Source: Latrodectus hesperus (lineage: Eukaryota > Arthropoda > Arachnida > Araneae > Theridiidae). Taken from it: 64,000 nt of DNA. This document shows positions 38,424 through 53,411 of this stretch, in pieces. The stretch spans positions 93,767,843-93,831,842 of the forward strand of contig CM075857.1 in NCBI GenBank assembly GCA_037975125.1, written 5' to 3'. Every line of letters starts with the position of its first letter. Position 1 is the first letter of the stretch. The translations under genes and the position numbers were made by a program. Under the pieces are notes generated by a model. It did no database searches and was not told the origin of the DNA. It saw only the letters and a list, made by a program, of their open reading frames with translations.

Positions 38424-40394
38424 TTAGTCTAGGAATAATACCACAGTTAGTCTAGGAATAATACCACAGTTAGTCTAGGAATGTAACTTACTACTACATG
38501 AAACCATTTATTTGTATATCCATTGGACATTTCTTAAGATATACGGGAATTTTGAAATCAATCTAAGCGAGAATCAAGAGTCACCCACATCATATGGGTG
38601 CACTACACAAAAACTCACTTTTCTGCTAAATTAAATTTCATATTGTAAAATGACTACCACAGTTAGTCTAGGAATGTAATTTACAACTAAATGAAACCAT
38701 TTATTTGTATATCCTTTGGGCATTTCTAAAGATATAAGGCAATTTTCAAATCAATCTAAGCGAGAATCAGATGTCACAAGCATCATATGGGCGCACTACA
38801 CAAAAACTCATTTTTCTCCTAAATTATAATTTGTATAATAAAATGAATACCACAGTTAATAAAGGAATGTAATTTACTACTAAATGAAACCATTTATTTG
38901 TATATCCTTTGGGCATTTCTTAAGATCTACGGGAATTTTAAAATCAATCTAAGCCAGAATCAGGTTTCACCCGCACCATATGAGCGCACTATACAAAAAC
39001 TCATTTTTCTTTTAAATTATATTTTATATAATAAAATGTATACCACAGTTAGTCAAAGAATGTAATTTACTACTAAATGAAGCCATTTATATGCATATCC
39101 ATTGGGCATTTTTTAAGATATAAGGCAATTTTGAAATCAATCTAAGAGAGAATCAGAGGTCACTCGCACCATATGGGTGCAGTACACAAAAACTCATTTT
39201 TCTCATGAAATAAATTTTATACAATAAAATGAATACCCCAGTTTTTCAAGGAATGTAATTTACTACTAAATATGAAACCTTTCATTTGTATATACTTTTG
39301 GCATTTCTTGAGATATACGGGAATTTTGAAATCAATCTAAGCGAGAATCAGAACACAACCGCACCATATGGGCGCGCTACACAAAAACTCCTTTTTCTCC
39401 TAAATTGTATTTTATATAATAAAATGAACACTACAGTTAGTCTAGGAATGTAATTTACTACTAAATGAAACCGTTTATTTGTATATCCATTGGGCATTTC
39501 TGAAGATATACGGGAATTTTGAAATAAATATATGAGAGAATTAGAAGTATACCGCACCATATGGGCACAATACACAAAAACTCATTTTTCTCCTGAATAA
39601 TATTTTGTATAATAAAATGAATACCACAGTTATTCGTGGAATGTAATTAACTACTAAATGAAACCATTGATTTGTATATCCTGTTGGCATTTCTATAGAT
39701 ATACGGGAATTTTGAATCAATCTAAGCGAGAGTCAGGAGTCACCCGCACCATATGGCACACTATACAAAAACTCATTTTTCGCCTAAATTATATTTTATC
39801 TAATAAAATGAATACCACAGTTAGTCGAGGAATGTAATTTACTACCAAATGGAACAATTCATTTGTATATCCATAGGGCATTTGTTGAGAAATACGGGAA
39901 TTTTGAAATAAACCTTAGGGAGAATCAGAAGTCATCCGCACCATATGGGCGTAAAACACAAAAACTCATTTTTAACTTAAATTATAATTTGTATAATAAA
40001 ATGAATACCACAGTTAATATAGGAATGTAATTTACTACTAAATGAAACCATTTATTTGTATATGCTTTGGGCATTTCTTAAGATATACGAGAATTTTGAA
40101 ATCAATCTAAGCGCGAATCTGGATTCACCCGCACCATATGGGCGCACTACACATAAACTCATTTTTCTTTTTAATTATATTTTATGTACTTAATTAAATA
40201 CCACAGTTAGTCGAGGAATGTAATTTACTACTAAATGAAGCCATTTATATGTATATCCATTGGGCAGTTCTTAAGATATAAGGGAATTTTGAAATCAATC
40301 TAAGCGAGAATCAGAAGTCACACACAACATATGGGCGCAGTACACAAAAACTCATTTCTCTAAATTATATTTTATATAATAAAATGAATACCAC
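38424..40394 (-). repeat. ~192-bp satellite array, reverse orientation
   Basis: About ten monomers, the reverse complement of the 24.5-34.9 kb family (for example CCACAGTTAGTCTAGGAATG and AATCAATCTAAGCGAGAATC). At the LINE side the first monomer begins with three copies of a 23-bp piece, CAGTTAGTCTAGGAATAATA plus CCA (38421-38478). Many monomers are as diverged as those of the forward array, and no long block matches it exactly. Confidence 0.95.
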
Positions 40395-40738
<344 letters not shown>

Positions 40739-40859
40739 TTATGTGCATTAATAAATAAGCACAACATAATGTTAAAAGCATATAAATACGAAGACAATTT
40801 AAATCATTTTTGCCAATTTAAAAGTGGATTAAAACTAACTATAAAAATGAAAGCTTTTT

Positions 40860-41270
40860 TTTTCATTTTGCTTTTTCTTCTGTTCTATTGTCAACATGTT
40901 CACTTTTCGAAGCAATATCGGTAAATGTTTGGAAATTTGGAAACTATTTATTTAAAACAACAGGTAATTTTTATTTTGTAAACTTTTACAAATGGAAAAA
41001 ATTATGAATAATTACGATTTCTTTATTACTAGTCAAAATCATGAATGGATGTTTTCTCGTCACCGAAGGTACTCAGACATTCAATAGTAAACTTCGTCTT
41101 GTTTGCTGCCCCTCAAAGAATGCCATTTGAAAGCAGGCAGCAAATTCGGCGATAAGGTGATCTTAAGACGATGCGACATAGAAAAAACATCGCCTTTCTG
41201 AAATCATGGGTATATTAAACCAATGAGAGTTGTATTAAAGTGGCGCAATCATGACCTAAACAGAAATTTA
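40860..41270 (-). repeat. Left arm of a diverged inverted repeat
   Basis: The reverse complement of about 41060-41250 aligns with 44122-44310. Shared blocks include CTCATTGGTTTAA, CATGAYKTCAGA, TGYTGCCTGCYTTCAAAT, CAGCAAACAMGACRAA and ATGTCTGAG. A further block at about 40868-40915 matches 44395-44440 (GACAATAGAA...AAAGCAAAATG against GGCAATAGAA...AGAGCAAAATG). It is GC-richer than its surroundings. Identity unknown. Confidence 0.75.
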
Positions 41271-42489
41271 AGACAATTTAGGTTTGAAAATTCACTTTGA
41301 ATTTTTTTTTATTTTGCAATAGTAAGTACATTAAAATATTTTCTCGGATACATAGATAAATTTAGTTACGATTAAAAATGAGTAAAAATTTTGTTTCTCC
41401 TAAATATGTTAAATGAAGTTGAATATTTTTTTCGAAATAAAAGTCAAATTTAAAAATTTGTTTGCTAAAAAGTTTAATTTAAGCCTTACTGACGACTTTT
41501 GGTGATTTCTTTTCCAAACTCAGCATGATGGAAATCAATCAGCAAAACTTGATGAGTGTAAATTGAACCAATCTAAGGGATGACAACCACATAAGAAATA
41601 GAGGGAAAATGGTGGTAATTTTAAACTGTTTATCCACATATGACACTTAAAAATGAATAATCAATTATAAAAATTATTAAAATTTCCTAAAAATATATCG
41701 TTAAAATATGGAAATTTAAGAAAATATACTCAAATGAACAACTTCGAAGTTATAGTAGAAAATAAAATAATGATTAAGAAATATTCTGAATAACAATTCT
41801 TGATTAGTTTAAAATAATTTATATAATAAAAATTTAAAAAAATAATTGCTTTTTAAATAGATTTCTCTAAGTTATTAAAAATTAATATAAGATAATTTTT
41901 CAGATTTCATTTAACGATTTCACCAAAAAATATATCATTTTACAAATCTATAATGTTGTTAAAAATGAAATTTCTGAGATTTTTAAGTAATAAAAAAATC
42001 AAAATTCTATAACTAAATTTAAGAATATTTTGTTAGAAATTAAAATAATGCATTTAACAATGCTAATCGAATTAGGAGAATATATAACAAATATCATTAT
42101 GCTATTCTAAAATTCTAACAAAATAAAATTTGGTAACTTTTAGGACTGGAGAGAGATAGAGAAATAATAAGCATTTAAATATATTTTCAAACTAACAAAA
42201 ATAATAAGAATAATGTTCGTACTTTTTATTTTCTAAATTTATCTCAAAAGAAAGGCGTGATAACTAACAATAATATCGAATATCACATCAGATATTTTCA
42301 CAAATAAAATGCTAATTTAGAAAAATAAATGGTGCTTCAAATTATAAATAATTTCAATAATTAAAAATTACAATACTGCATTGTAGTTAACCTTTCTATT
42401 CCGCATCAGTTGTATTTTAATCGATTAGTTGATTTAGGTTAATTTTTTCCCCAATGAAAAAACAGATATTACTGAATGTGGCTATTTTT
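41271..42489. other. AT-rich DNA, nothing recognised
   Basis: Long A/T runs, no repeats or motifs beyond low complexity. Confidence 0.6.
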
Positions 42490-42499
42490 TGTCCATTGC

Positions 42500-43183
<684 letters not shown>

Positions 43184-43184
43184 G

Positions 43185-43278
<94 letters not shown>

Positions 43279-43279
<1 letters not shown>

Positions 43280-44109
43280 AACTTATAAGCTTAAAAACGT
43301 ATAAGTTTAAAATTGAGAAAAATATTTTATAAAAGATAAGAATTATTATGAAAAAGTAAAGTATTCAAAAAAAATATTTCCAGTCTCACACACACACATA
43401 AAAAATAACATTCTTTTATTCTGTTACAGAATAAAGTTATCATATTTTGTCGCATGAATTCATTCAGAATAACTTCGATTAGAAATTGATATATTCCAGA
43501 AATAGTAGATTCGCTTTTAAATCATTTTTTTTGCTGTATTCTTTACCTTACCCACTTTCGATGAATATCTTAAAATATATGCACATTAAATATTCTCTTT
43601 TATTTGGAATTCTTTGTCCAAAAAGAATCCACCTCACAAAAAATTGGGAATTTGTTGAAAATAATTCTGCGAATTCTATGCACACTCGCATGGTTACCCC
43701 ATGAGAAAACATTGTAGATACTTCCTCATAGTACTCCTCACGATGTACTTTTTTTCTGCGCAATGTTCCCTAAACTGGTATCTATTTCAATTCGAGTTTG
43801 TAACAGTATTCAGAGCTTAAGTATAATGTTTCGCGTATGTGTATTCTTCTTTGTACTTGGTATGTATTCTTATGTATTAAATTTTGGTATATGTAACTCT
43901 ATATGGATGAAAAATTTTACGTTAATTATTTTTAAATTTAAATCTATATGTTTGGATATTCTTAAATGTGAGATAAGTTTATATAAAATACATGTTTTAT
44001 TATTTATTATATGCTTTTATTATATACGTTATTTTCTTTAATTTTCTTAAAACAAGCATTTTTTTAAGTTATAAATAAAAATAATAATAAGAAGAATATG
44101 AAAGTCTAA
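43279..44109. other. AT-rich DNA with one unexplained open frame
   Basis: 43763-43548 on the minus strand is open for 71 codons (starting MRRKKVHREEYYEEVSTMF) with a balanced composition. I do not recognise it, and it lacks convincing flanking splice sites. A short (CA)n lies at 43388. Confidence 0.35.
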
Positions 44110-44445
44110 TAAATTTAACTATTCTCATTGGTTTAAAATATCCATGACGTCAGATAACGTTTTATCTACGTCACACATATTTAATTATGACATGATGTTG
44201 AGAAGGCGTCGTAAGTCCAACTTGTCGATGAATTGTTGCCTGCCTTCAAATTGCCTTTTCCGAGTGACAGCAAACACGACAAAATTCACTATTTAATGTC
44301 TGAGAATATTGTTGAAGTTCATATTGTTAATAAAACAATTTTCAATGTTAAGTCCACAAAGCACAACAGTTTGCGAAGACTTTTTTTAAATTCAAGCCAT
44401 TAACACGTTGGCAATAGAAAAAGAAAGAGCAAAATGCAAGACAAG
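44110..44445 (+). repeat. Right arm of the diverged inverted repeat
   Basis: Partner of 40860-41270 in opposite orientation. It contains CATGACGTCAG near 44143 and TGTTGCCTGCCTTCAAATTG near 44236. The two arms could be long terminal inverted repeats of an old ~3.6-kb element, or two unrelated copies of a dispersed repeat. Confidence 0.75.
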
Positions 44446-44678
44446 ATAAAACATTTACTTAATGGTTAGTTTAAATCAGCACAAAGATTATTTAAATTTT
44501 TAAAAACTTCATTAATAGAACTCTAAATTAATAGTTGCAATATTTGTAAGCAATACATATTAAATCTTAACAGAGTAATTCTTTGCTTTCACCAACATTA
44601 TTCTTTTTTTTCACATTTCTTTAAAATTATGTATATTTGATTTTGTCTAAAAAATTTTGAAACATTTTATAATAAATA

Positions 44679-46251
44679 CACTGGCCTCCAAAAGTTAAGG
44701 AACACCATGTTTTTCGAAGTTCACCATAAAAAAATGACACTAACAATAAAATTTATAGTTTATATAAATGATAAAAACGAACTTTATGCAAATTTACGCA
44801 AAAATGGTAGCTATCATTTTTTTATAGTTAAGAATAGCTATATATGAGTGAGAGAAAAATATGCAAATATAAGCCTTTCGTAATTACGCGTGTAACTTTT
44901 GTTGATTTACAACTTTTGTTAGCAGTTTCCTTGACAACAGGCAGTGGGGTCCCGCAATGTCTGAGAGAAGCCGTTTGCCCGATTCGTTAAGGTGGTGGGT
45001 GGTCAGATGGATGGAAATGGGGTTATCATAGGCTGATGCTGCTTGACGCCTTAATGTGTCTTGCAGTGTGGACCACCGTCTCTGGATTCAATATCTAACT
45101 GAAGCTTTTGTGTCCAGAAGACATGTTCCAGGCCGACCACGAGTCAAAACACCTGCAGAAGACCGTTTTATAGCTCTCTCGGTCCGAAGGAGAAGAAGAA
45201 TTTCTGTTCCACAACTTGTTGCAGACCTCTCTGTAGCATCGGGGAGAAGAATATCCGCTAGTACGGTACGAAGGCGTCTTCAGCATGCAAGTCTCTATGA
45301 AAGGTGACCAGTTGTGTGTGTACCCCTCACCGGACGACAAAGAAGGGCTCGCTTATCTTGGACAAGAGAACCCGTTCCCTGGACCAGACAGCAATGGGCT
45401 TCTGTACTCTTCACAGACGAGTCCAGATTCACATTGGAGAGCAATTCAGGACGTCTTCGGATCTGGAGGGAACAAAACACCAGATACCACCAATCCGACA
45501 TTGTGTAAAGAGACAGTTACCGCGTCGGTGGAATGATGGTTTGGGCTAGGATCTCAGTCGGTGGTCAAACTGATCTGCATGTATTCCAGGAAGGAACTGT
45601 GACTGGGGTGAGATATAGGGATGAGTTCCTCGATCCATATGACCGCCCACATGCCGGTGCAATTGGCAAAGATTTTAATCTGATGGATGATAACGCACGA
45701 GTTCACCGAGCTGTAGTTGTTGAGGAATATCTTGAGGATCTTGGTTTGGAGCGAATGGAATGGTCAAATCGATCTCCAGACCTGAATCCAATAGAACATG
45801 TGTGGGAGTATATTGGTAGACACGTTGCTGCTTTAAATCCTCCTCCAAGGTCTTTAAGAGAGCTGGAACAAAGCTTACTTCGTGATTGGTCTTCGCTACC
45901 CATTTCGGTAACCGACAACTTATTGACAGCATGGAAAGTCGATGCCGCCAAAGCATGCAAGCTAGGGTTGGGCATATCCCTTAATAAAACTCATATTTGT
46001 TATGCTTCTATTACTTTTTACCGCATAAAACTGTGATTATTCTTTTTTCGAAGAATGGACTTTTCCAGCGAGATTGCATTTTTTGTTGTAAATCCTGCGC
46101 ATTTTTCCTATGTAAACTTCTATGTTGCAGTCAATAAATACCTGTTTTGTGCAAATTTCAAAAATGCCCCCCAAATTTGGTGTTTCTACATTCATTCATT
46201 TGCAAATTAAGCACAAAAAACCGGTTGTTCCAAAACTTTCGGAGGCCAGTG
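44679..46251 (+). mobile_element. Complete Tc1-like transposon, inactive
   Basis: The 1,573-bp element is flanked by TA at 44677-44678 and 46252-46253. Terminal repeats start CACTGGCCTCC, then AAAAGTTAAGGAACA on the left and GAAAGTTTTGGAACA (reverse complement) on the right. It contains an almost full-length transposase with a handful of lesions, the best-preserved Tc1 in the window. Confidence 0.95.
44957..46036 (+). pseudogene. Tc1 DD34E transposase with few lesions
   Basis: The likely start is ATG at 44957 (MSERSRLPDS). The N-terminal part contains a paired HTH region and a GRP(R)-type hook (RRHVPGRPRVKTPAEDRF). The catalytic residues are visible: Asp in SVLFTDESRFTL, Asp in FNLMDDNARVHRA and Glu in SPDLNPIEHVWEYIG. 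The family binds the terminal repeats and moves the element at TA. Lesions are in-frame stops near 45030 and 45043, TGA at 45305 where CGA is expected, and a frameshift near 45505. The frame continues past the expected end (KACKLGLGIS) to 46036. Confidence 0.93.
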
Positions 46252-46253
46252 TA

Positions 46254-46801
46254 TAAGTAGTGAAATTTTGTCTGTGACATCTGCATGTTTTTATTAGTAG
46301 CTTCGAAGGCCAAATATGGTATTGGACTAATTTGCTATTTTTATAAAAATTGCTCAACTTGGGAAAATTGTTAGGAGTTACCTGTTTTGTCTTACCTGTC
46401 TTCTGATACACATGCGCAGTGTTACAAATTTGTATACACTACTTGTATTTATCTTAAAATGTCACAGAGACCTGAAATACTCCGGTTTGGAGCAAAAATT
46501 GTGCAATTTTTGCTACTAATAGACGTATTCCAAGTGAAAATGGTATCTCTGATAATTTGGAGAGTTTTGGCGAGATTCTTAGCGACCTGGTGTTCATTTG
46601 GCAAAAAAACACATTTTTCTTGAAAATTCCATCACTGGAAACTCTTGAAACATCACAAAGTGAGATTTCCTTGAGCTAACTTGGCGTTTAGATTTTTCCG
46701 CCAAGTCAGGTATAAATAATAACGCCCATCATAGAAGGATTATAAGTGAAGTCAAATAACAGCATCTATGCACTAGATTAGCCATGAATGCCAGTCTAAT
46801 T
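46254..46801. other. Spacer between two transposons
   Basis: Less AT-rich than most spacers but without recognised genes. 46387-46623 is open on the plus strand for 78 codons with no motif. CTTGGCG...CGCCAAG near 46680 could form a short hairpin. Confidence 0.45.
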
Positions 46802-47325
46802 TAGGGGTTCTCCAAACTTCCCAGACTTAGGGCCTGTTTACTCCATTAAATTCCAAAATCTCAAAACCATTTAAATTTTTCACCATTATTTTCTAGACTA
46901 GTCGCCAAGTACGCAAACTGAGCGAGCATACGCTCTGGTTCAGTTACTGCTGTGTGTATTGATACGACCATGACACTTGGTGCAAAATAATGGTCGAAAG
47001 CTGAAATAGGTAGATAAGTATCCTTTATCTCTAACAGAGAAGGCTCTTGTAGTAGTTAAGAAAGCTCCGTAACAATTAAACATTTGTAAGCAACTTCATT
47101 GACTCGAGAAGATTCTGGCGTGTTCTACTCACTTCGAAATTGCATTAATTAGAGTATGAAAAATAGCGACGCGACCGCAACTCAGTCTACTCTGGAGGGG
47201 TGAAAGAAGATGAACTGTATCTCTTGTGATGCAACACCGTTTAAAAAGCGGATCAAAACAACGTACATACATAACTGTATTTTGAGTTAACTTGTAATTT
47301 TTTGTGTGTTTTACATGTATGGAAA

Positions 47326-47601
47326 GCCTCCTACCCTGTGTAGTGGTCAGAGTGCCTGACTGCGGATAGGGAGGTCCTGGGTTCGAATCCCACTTCGGGC
47401 ATGAGTGTATTTCCTCTCTCTGTCTATCCTATCTTTGTCCTTTCTTTGTATGAATAGTTGTCTATCCTATAAACGGGTTCCTATGGCATGTGTGTACTGA
47501 GGAAGTCGGTCTCCTTACCAAAATAGGGTTCAGTTGGAAAAATTGAGCAGCACACCCCATATTGCCAGCCTGGCTGGCACAAGACAACTACAACAACAAC
47601 G
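47326..47601 (+). mobile_element. tRNA-derived SINE in the hAT 5' region
   Basis: A perfect target duplication TGTATGGAAA lies at 47316-47325 and 47602-47611. The head has pol III boxes: A-box-like TAGTGGTCAGAGTG and B-box GGTTCGAATCC. The body runs through CTATGGCATGTGTGTACTGA and GAGCAGCACACCCCATATTG to a CAACAACAAC tail. Its body differs from that of the SINE at 53013, so at least two subfamilies share a tRNA-like head. Confidence 0.92.
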
Positions 47602-48438
47602 TGTATGGAAAATAATCGAAAAATAGATAGTGAATGCATAACATTCTAATATCAATTGAACTTTCAATATTTTGTGACTGAGTCCAATAATAAGGTGCTA
47701 TATTTGATTTGAAATGAAGCATAGCCGTTCTCAAAGTATATAAAATGAAACGTACATCATTGTGAAACGAAACATTTTCAAAATTGTCAAAATATGCTAT
47801 GATGTTTGTGGATAGAAAAATTATTGAAGTAAGGATGGTATAAATTTGAAGTACGGATGGAAATTACAGTAATCTTTGTTTACGAATGTTAATACTGAAC
47901 AAGAGGTTGCAACTCGTGTCAGAGCTTTTGAAATCATCTGAGAATGTGCAAAGCCATTCACCGATGGAGCAATGATCAACGAATACTTAATTGCAGTTGT
48001 CGAAGAAATATGCTCCGAAAAAGTAAATTTTACTAAATCTATCAATTTGTCTGCAACCACGGGGCTCAGATGGTACAAGACATCGCAGGAAATATATCAT
48101 CTCAATTGTTTGAAAAAATGAACAGCTTCAGTAGTTTGGACATAGAATCTTCGGCTTTGGACGAGTCAACGACGTGTCCGATAGGGCTCAGGTGTTGACT
48201 TTTATTCGAGGAATAAATAAAATCTATGAAGTTTCTGAAGAGCTTCCTGATATCGATAGTATTCACGACTATTGGTTAAGATATTTTTAACATTAATAAG
48301 AATAATCTACGGTAAGAAACTTGAAATCTATTACAACTAATGGAAGCAAAAACATGTATGGTAAAAAAGTAAAGAAGTGGTTGCACTTGTGTCAAAGGCA
48401 GTGGAAAATAAGGGTGGATCAAAACCATTAGTCGTCTG

Positions 48439-48610
48439 CCCTTCATCAACACTCCTTGAGCAGAAAGTATTTAGATATGTCCGAAATTCTAAAAACTACA
48501 TCCATACCAGTTGCTAAAAACCACATCTATACCCTTCATCAACACTCCTAGAGCGGAAAGTATTTAGATACGTCCGAAATTCTAAAAACCACATCCATAC
48601 CAGTTGTCAA
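48439..48610 (+). repeat. 93-bp tandem duplication within the hAT pseudogene
   Basis: CCCTTCATCAACACTCCT...CCATACCAGTTG starts at 48439 and again at 48532, with a few differences. It duplicates coding sequence and adds a frameshift. Confidence 0.9.
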
Positions 48611-48911
48611 TTTTATCAGATACACTGGGTTGAATCACCAATTGTTCCGTAAGTTTATTGAAGATATGAGAGGAAATGATTTACTATATCATACTGTCGT
48701 ACGTTGGTTTAGTTGCGAAAAATTCCTGCCACACTATTTTGAACTACGAGCACAGATCAAAATTTTATTGAATGAAAAGTATAACCCTCTCCTACTGAAT
48801 TCAAAATAGCAAAAGTCTGTGGAAATTAGCATTCTGTGTCGATTTCAGAAAACATTTGAAAGAACTAAATTTGAGACTGTAAAGAGAAAAACATTTTCTT
48901 CTTGATCTACC

Positions 48912-49288
48912 TTCTTCTTCTACTTAGAGTTGGGTTTGTATGTCATTGGGCACCTCTGCTTTTATCAGCATTTTGTACTATTAACTCCAAACCCAATATT
49001 TCCTAGTTCCAGTTGCTCGGGTCACCCACTTTATTAATAAAGTCCGATAACCCTTTAATGGAGTCTAGGTGTAACTCTCTAGTATGGATGATGCCTAAAG
49101 AAGTTAATCTAGGGAGGGCAAGAGCCTCGCGCATTCGTAAATGTTATGCTTGGCCGTTTTCTCTTGCATATGACATTTCCTGCAGATAGGGTCTTGCTAA
49201 AACAGTCCCATTTTATGGAGGTGTTTTCTGAAATAGTGCGCAGTTATGAAGCATACGATTAAACGTATCTTCAGCTTCTTGACCTATA
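48912..49288 (-). pseudogene. LINE C-terminal fragment inserted in the hAT
   Basis: The minus strand reads QDPICRKCHMQEKTAKHNIY and ECARLLPSL (49210-49120). After a frameshift it reads LTSLGIIHTRELHLDS and IKGLSDFINKVGDPSNWN-stop (49090-49010). A CxxC...H...C cluster followed by a FINxxGxP ending is the C-terminus of Jockey-group ORF2. It breaks the hAT reading and so came later. No target duplication was resolved. Confidence 0.8.
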
Positions 49289-50020
49289 CACTAATATCAA
49301 ATCATTTCAGCAGAAAATACTATTGTTTCAATCACAATTACGTAAAAAAATGTTTCAGACATCTTTAAAACATGTGAAATATTCAGTCACTCTCCTGAGA
49401 TTGAGTTTCCCTTCGATCTTAGAGTCGAAGTTTTGATTGATTTGAAGGTAAAGTTTGATACTCATTTTTCAGACTTTGATATCATTGCAAATGAAAATAA
49501 AATTTTTCAAAATCCTTTTTGATGCTTGAAACATTTGCTTCGGAGCTTCAAATGGAAATTATTGATTTACAGTGCAGTATTATAATTTAGAACAAATATC
49601 AAAACTTATCTTTGTTGGAGTATCATAATAGTCTTCCACTGATTGAATTTAATAATTTAGATAAATTATAGATGCCGCTCACCTCAAGAGCTGCCCTAAA
49701 GTCTTAAAGTGTATGACTGAAAATTCTTTTGAGGCTACTAAAGACTTTACTCTTGTTTTTATACTTGTTCGACTTTTTATTGGGCTGCTCGTCGATTAAT
49801 GGCAGAGATGCCGATTACGGGCGTAGGATAAAAAAGATGATAAATTTCCTCGTAGGCTGTTTTTGGTACTACTTACTAGTGCAAAAAAATATTCTCCAAA
49901 ATGGAGTACAGAAATAATGCTTACAGATCCAATCTAACCGATGAGCGCCTTAAATCTCTTTTAATTATTGCTACAAGTAAAATTGATTTACAACTTCAAA
50001 CTACGGTCAGTGAAAAATGA

Positions 50021-51232
<1,212 letters not shown>

Positions 51233-53001
51233 ATGTAGAGTATATCAATAGTTCTTAAACAAAACACAGTTTTAAAAAACAGACACTTTAATTATACAAA
51301 TATTGGACAAACAATTACATTTAAAAAGAACAAAGCTATTTTGTTACAGTTCCTATTCGCTCTGGTAACAATATCATATCAGACAATTATCGGCGGTGGA
51401 TCTACTCGTGTCCGCAATACAAAAGTATGTTTACCTTACTCCCTATGCTCGCTGTCAACTAGCGACATCTATTTGCAACTTTGGTTTCTACTACATATTT
51501 ATATATATAAAAGTAAATATAAATACATTTATTATATTCTGTCGATTTGGTTTGTCATTCAATTCTCATTTTTTTCGTCTACACATATCGGAGTAATTTA
51601 GGGGATGTATGGTATAATGTAGATTTCAAACTCCGAGAGAAGAACATCATTACTGAGGTGGAAATAAAATTCGAAAATACGAGAAAAAAAACAGTTCTGA
51701 AAACTTTCATTAAAAATATCAAGAAGTTAGATTGTTTAGAGTAATATATTTTTTTCAGTATTTTGATGTAGTTAACTTTAAGAATAAAAATGAATTTTTT
51801 TAAAAAATTTACCTTAAAAATCAATAAGTTATTATTTAAAAAAATATTATAAATGAAAAGTTTTCATTAAAATGTAATATTTTTTTTTAAAAAAGAAATA
51901 AAGATTTCAAAATTCTAAATAGAAATTAAATGCAGAGGGCGATAAATTTGGTGGGTTGCATTAGCTTTAAATTCAATTAGATTTCTTTTATGATTTACAG
52001 AGGAAAGGTACGTGAAAAGGAGAAAACTAAATTTTTTTAAGGTATTATTCATTTTATTAACCATTTACTTTAGTTTCTTTTAATTAAAAAAATATAAACA
52101 CTACATTTAAGAACTTTTGACATTGCACCGTAAAAGTTTTACGAGATATTTTATTTATAATGAAAATATAGCATTGGCAAATATTAACAAAATATTTATT
52201 AATACGTATAAATATTACTGCATAGTAAAATAAAATATTAATTTCTATCATATCTTCTCCGTTACACACGTTGCTACAGATTAAAAATAACTTTTTATTT
52301 TGCATCAATAATTTAATAAAATGTATTATTTTTTACCTATTTGAATTATTAATATCTGAATGTGTAACAATATTTAATCTTAATGTTGATGTATATTAAA
52401 TAATTCATTTAAATAAATGCAAAGTAAAAATTTTTTCAAAATATTTATGGAATAGAGAAAAAATGCAAAATTTCTATATATCCTTTAGAACTATCTTTTC
52501 TTGAGGCATAATTAACTCTGTTTATTTATTGCATAATTAACTAAATAAACTCTCTGCAGCTAATCTTTGTTTATTATAAAAATAATATTGGATTTTCTTA
52601 TCAATTGTGTTAATAACATTCAGAGAAAATGTTTATTTTTAAGAAAAGAAAGATTGCAAAAGAAAGAAAATTTTCATAAATATTTAATAAGACTTAAACA
52701 TTTATTGACAGAAACAGACTTTTGATTCATTTGTCTTTTTGTGTTATATTTTTGGTTTCTCCTTTTTAACGATTGCAGTTTCAAACATATTTAATAGCTT
52801 TTCTTTTTAAACAAAAACAAACGAAACTGTCTTATGACACTCTCCTATACAGATGTTTATATCAGTGTGGGAGTATTAATCCCAAAGAACACTTAGCGTG
52901 CCTAGGCACTAAAGAATTTGGCGGAGTTCAGTATCGAACCTTCAAACTTTCACACTCAAGAAGGTGTTTTTCCCCAAGATACAATTATGATTACCACTTT
53001 T
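51233..53001. other. AT-rich DNA, two GC-richer blocks unassigned
   Basis: 51341-51480 (CGGCGGTGGATCTACTCGTG, CTGTCAACTAGCGACATCTA) and 52840-52980 (CGTGCCTAGGCACTAAAGAA) are GC-richer and could be fragments of unknown repeats. No coding motif seen. The remainder is A/T runs. Confidence 0.45.
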
Positions 53002-53012
53002 ACAACCTGCGA

Positions 53013-53400
53013 GGGCCATGGTAGCCTAATGGTTAGAGTATCGGCCCTCCATCCGGAAGGACGGGGTTCGATTCTCAATGCCGCCAAAGACCCACCGAGT
53101 ATTTGCGATATACGCGCTCGTTAAATCTGTGGAATCGAAAGTCCTGTGGTCGGTCGTTGAGCAGTTACCATGGGTGCAATGGTCTGTAGAAAATTTCCTC
53201 CCCTCTTCTGATCAATGTCAAAATTGAGGGAGTGGATTCTCTGGTGGTGCCATCTATCGGGAGATTTAAAAAAAGAGCAAAGACGTACTTTCACCTTCGT
53301 GGTGCTCTGATTAAAACGAAAGATGCTCCCTATTGACTTAAATTCGCGTTGCCAAGGCATAGCGAGCTTGGCTTGTACAAATGTCATAAGTAAAACAACA
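53013..53400 (+). mobile_element. tRNA-derived SINE, full length
   Basis: 388 bp with a perfect 11-bp target duplication ACAACCTGCGA at 53002-53012 and 53401-53411. The head reads GGTAGCCTAATGGTTAGAGT (A box) and GGGTTCGATTC (B box). The body carries GGTGGTGCCATCTATCGGGA, TACTTTCACCTTCGTGGTGC and GCGAGCTTGGCTTG. The 3' tail is AACAACA. Such elements are transcribed by RNA polymerase III and moved by a LINE. Confidence 0.95.
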
Positions 53401-53411
53401 ACAACCTGCGA

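Larger units (their letters stand above)
46802..50020 (+). mobile_element. hAT transposon, GTF2IRD2/ZBED type, degraded
   Basis: Starts with TAGGGGTTCTCCAAACTTCC, close to the CAGNGGTTCTCAAACTT end of Charlie-like hAT elements. About 1 kb of 5' sequence follows and then a broken transposase. I could not find the matching right end or an 8-bp target duplication. The element has been hit by a SINE (47326-47601), a LINE fragment (about 48912-49288) and a 93-bp tandem duplication. Confidence 0.8.
47828..50020 (+). pseudogene. hAT-family transposase (GTF2IRD2-like), broken
   Basis: Pieces in family order: about 47910-48060 ATRVRAFEII, CAKPFTDGAMINEYLIAVVE and EICSEK; 48120-48280 SALDESTTCPIGLR, then FIRGINKIYEVSEELPDIDS, the region with the first catalytic Asp; 48610-48800 FIRYTGLNHQLFRKFIEDM and LLYHTVVRWFSCEKFL; 49290-49380 SFQQKILLFQSQLRKKMF; 49510-49590 FQNPF and ASELQMEIIDLQCSI; 49910-50020 the dimerisation C-terminus NAYRSNLTDERLKSLLIIAT. 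These match the domesticated-looking GTF2IRD2/ZBED5/EPM2AIP1 group of hAT proteins. The BED zinc finger was not found. Many stops and frameshifts, so it is dead. Confidence 0.87.

Noticed and set aside
47326..47401. Possible tRNA gene from the A-box and B-box sequence (also at 53013, 54229, 54550 and 55075)
   Set aside because: The tRNA-like part has poor acceptor-stem pairing and is fused to a SINE body with a tail and target duplications.
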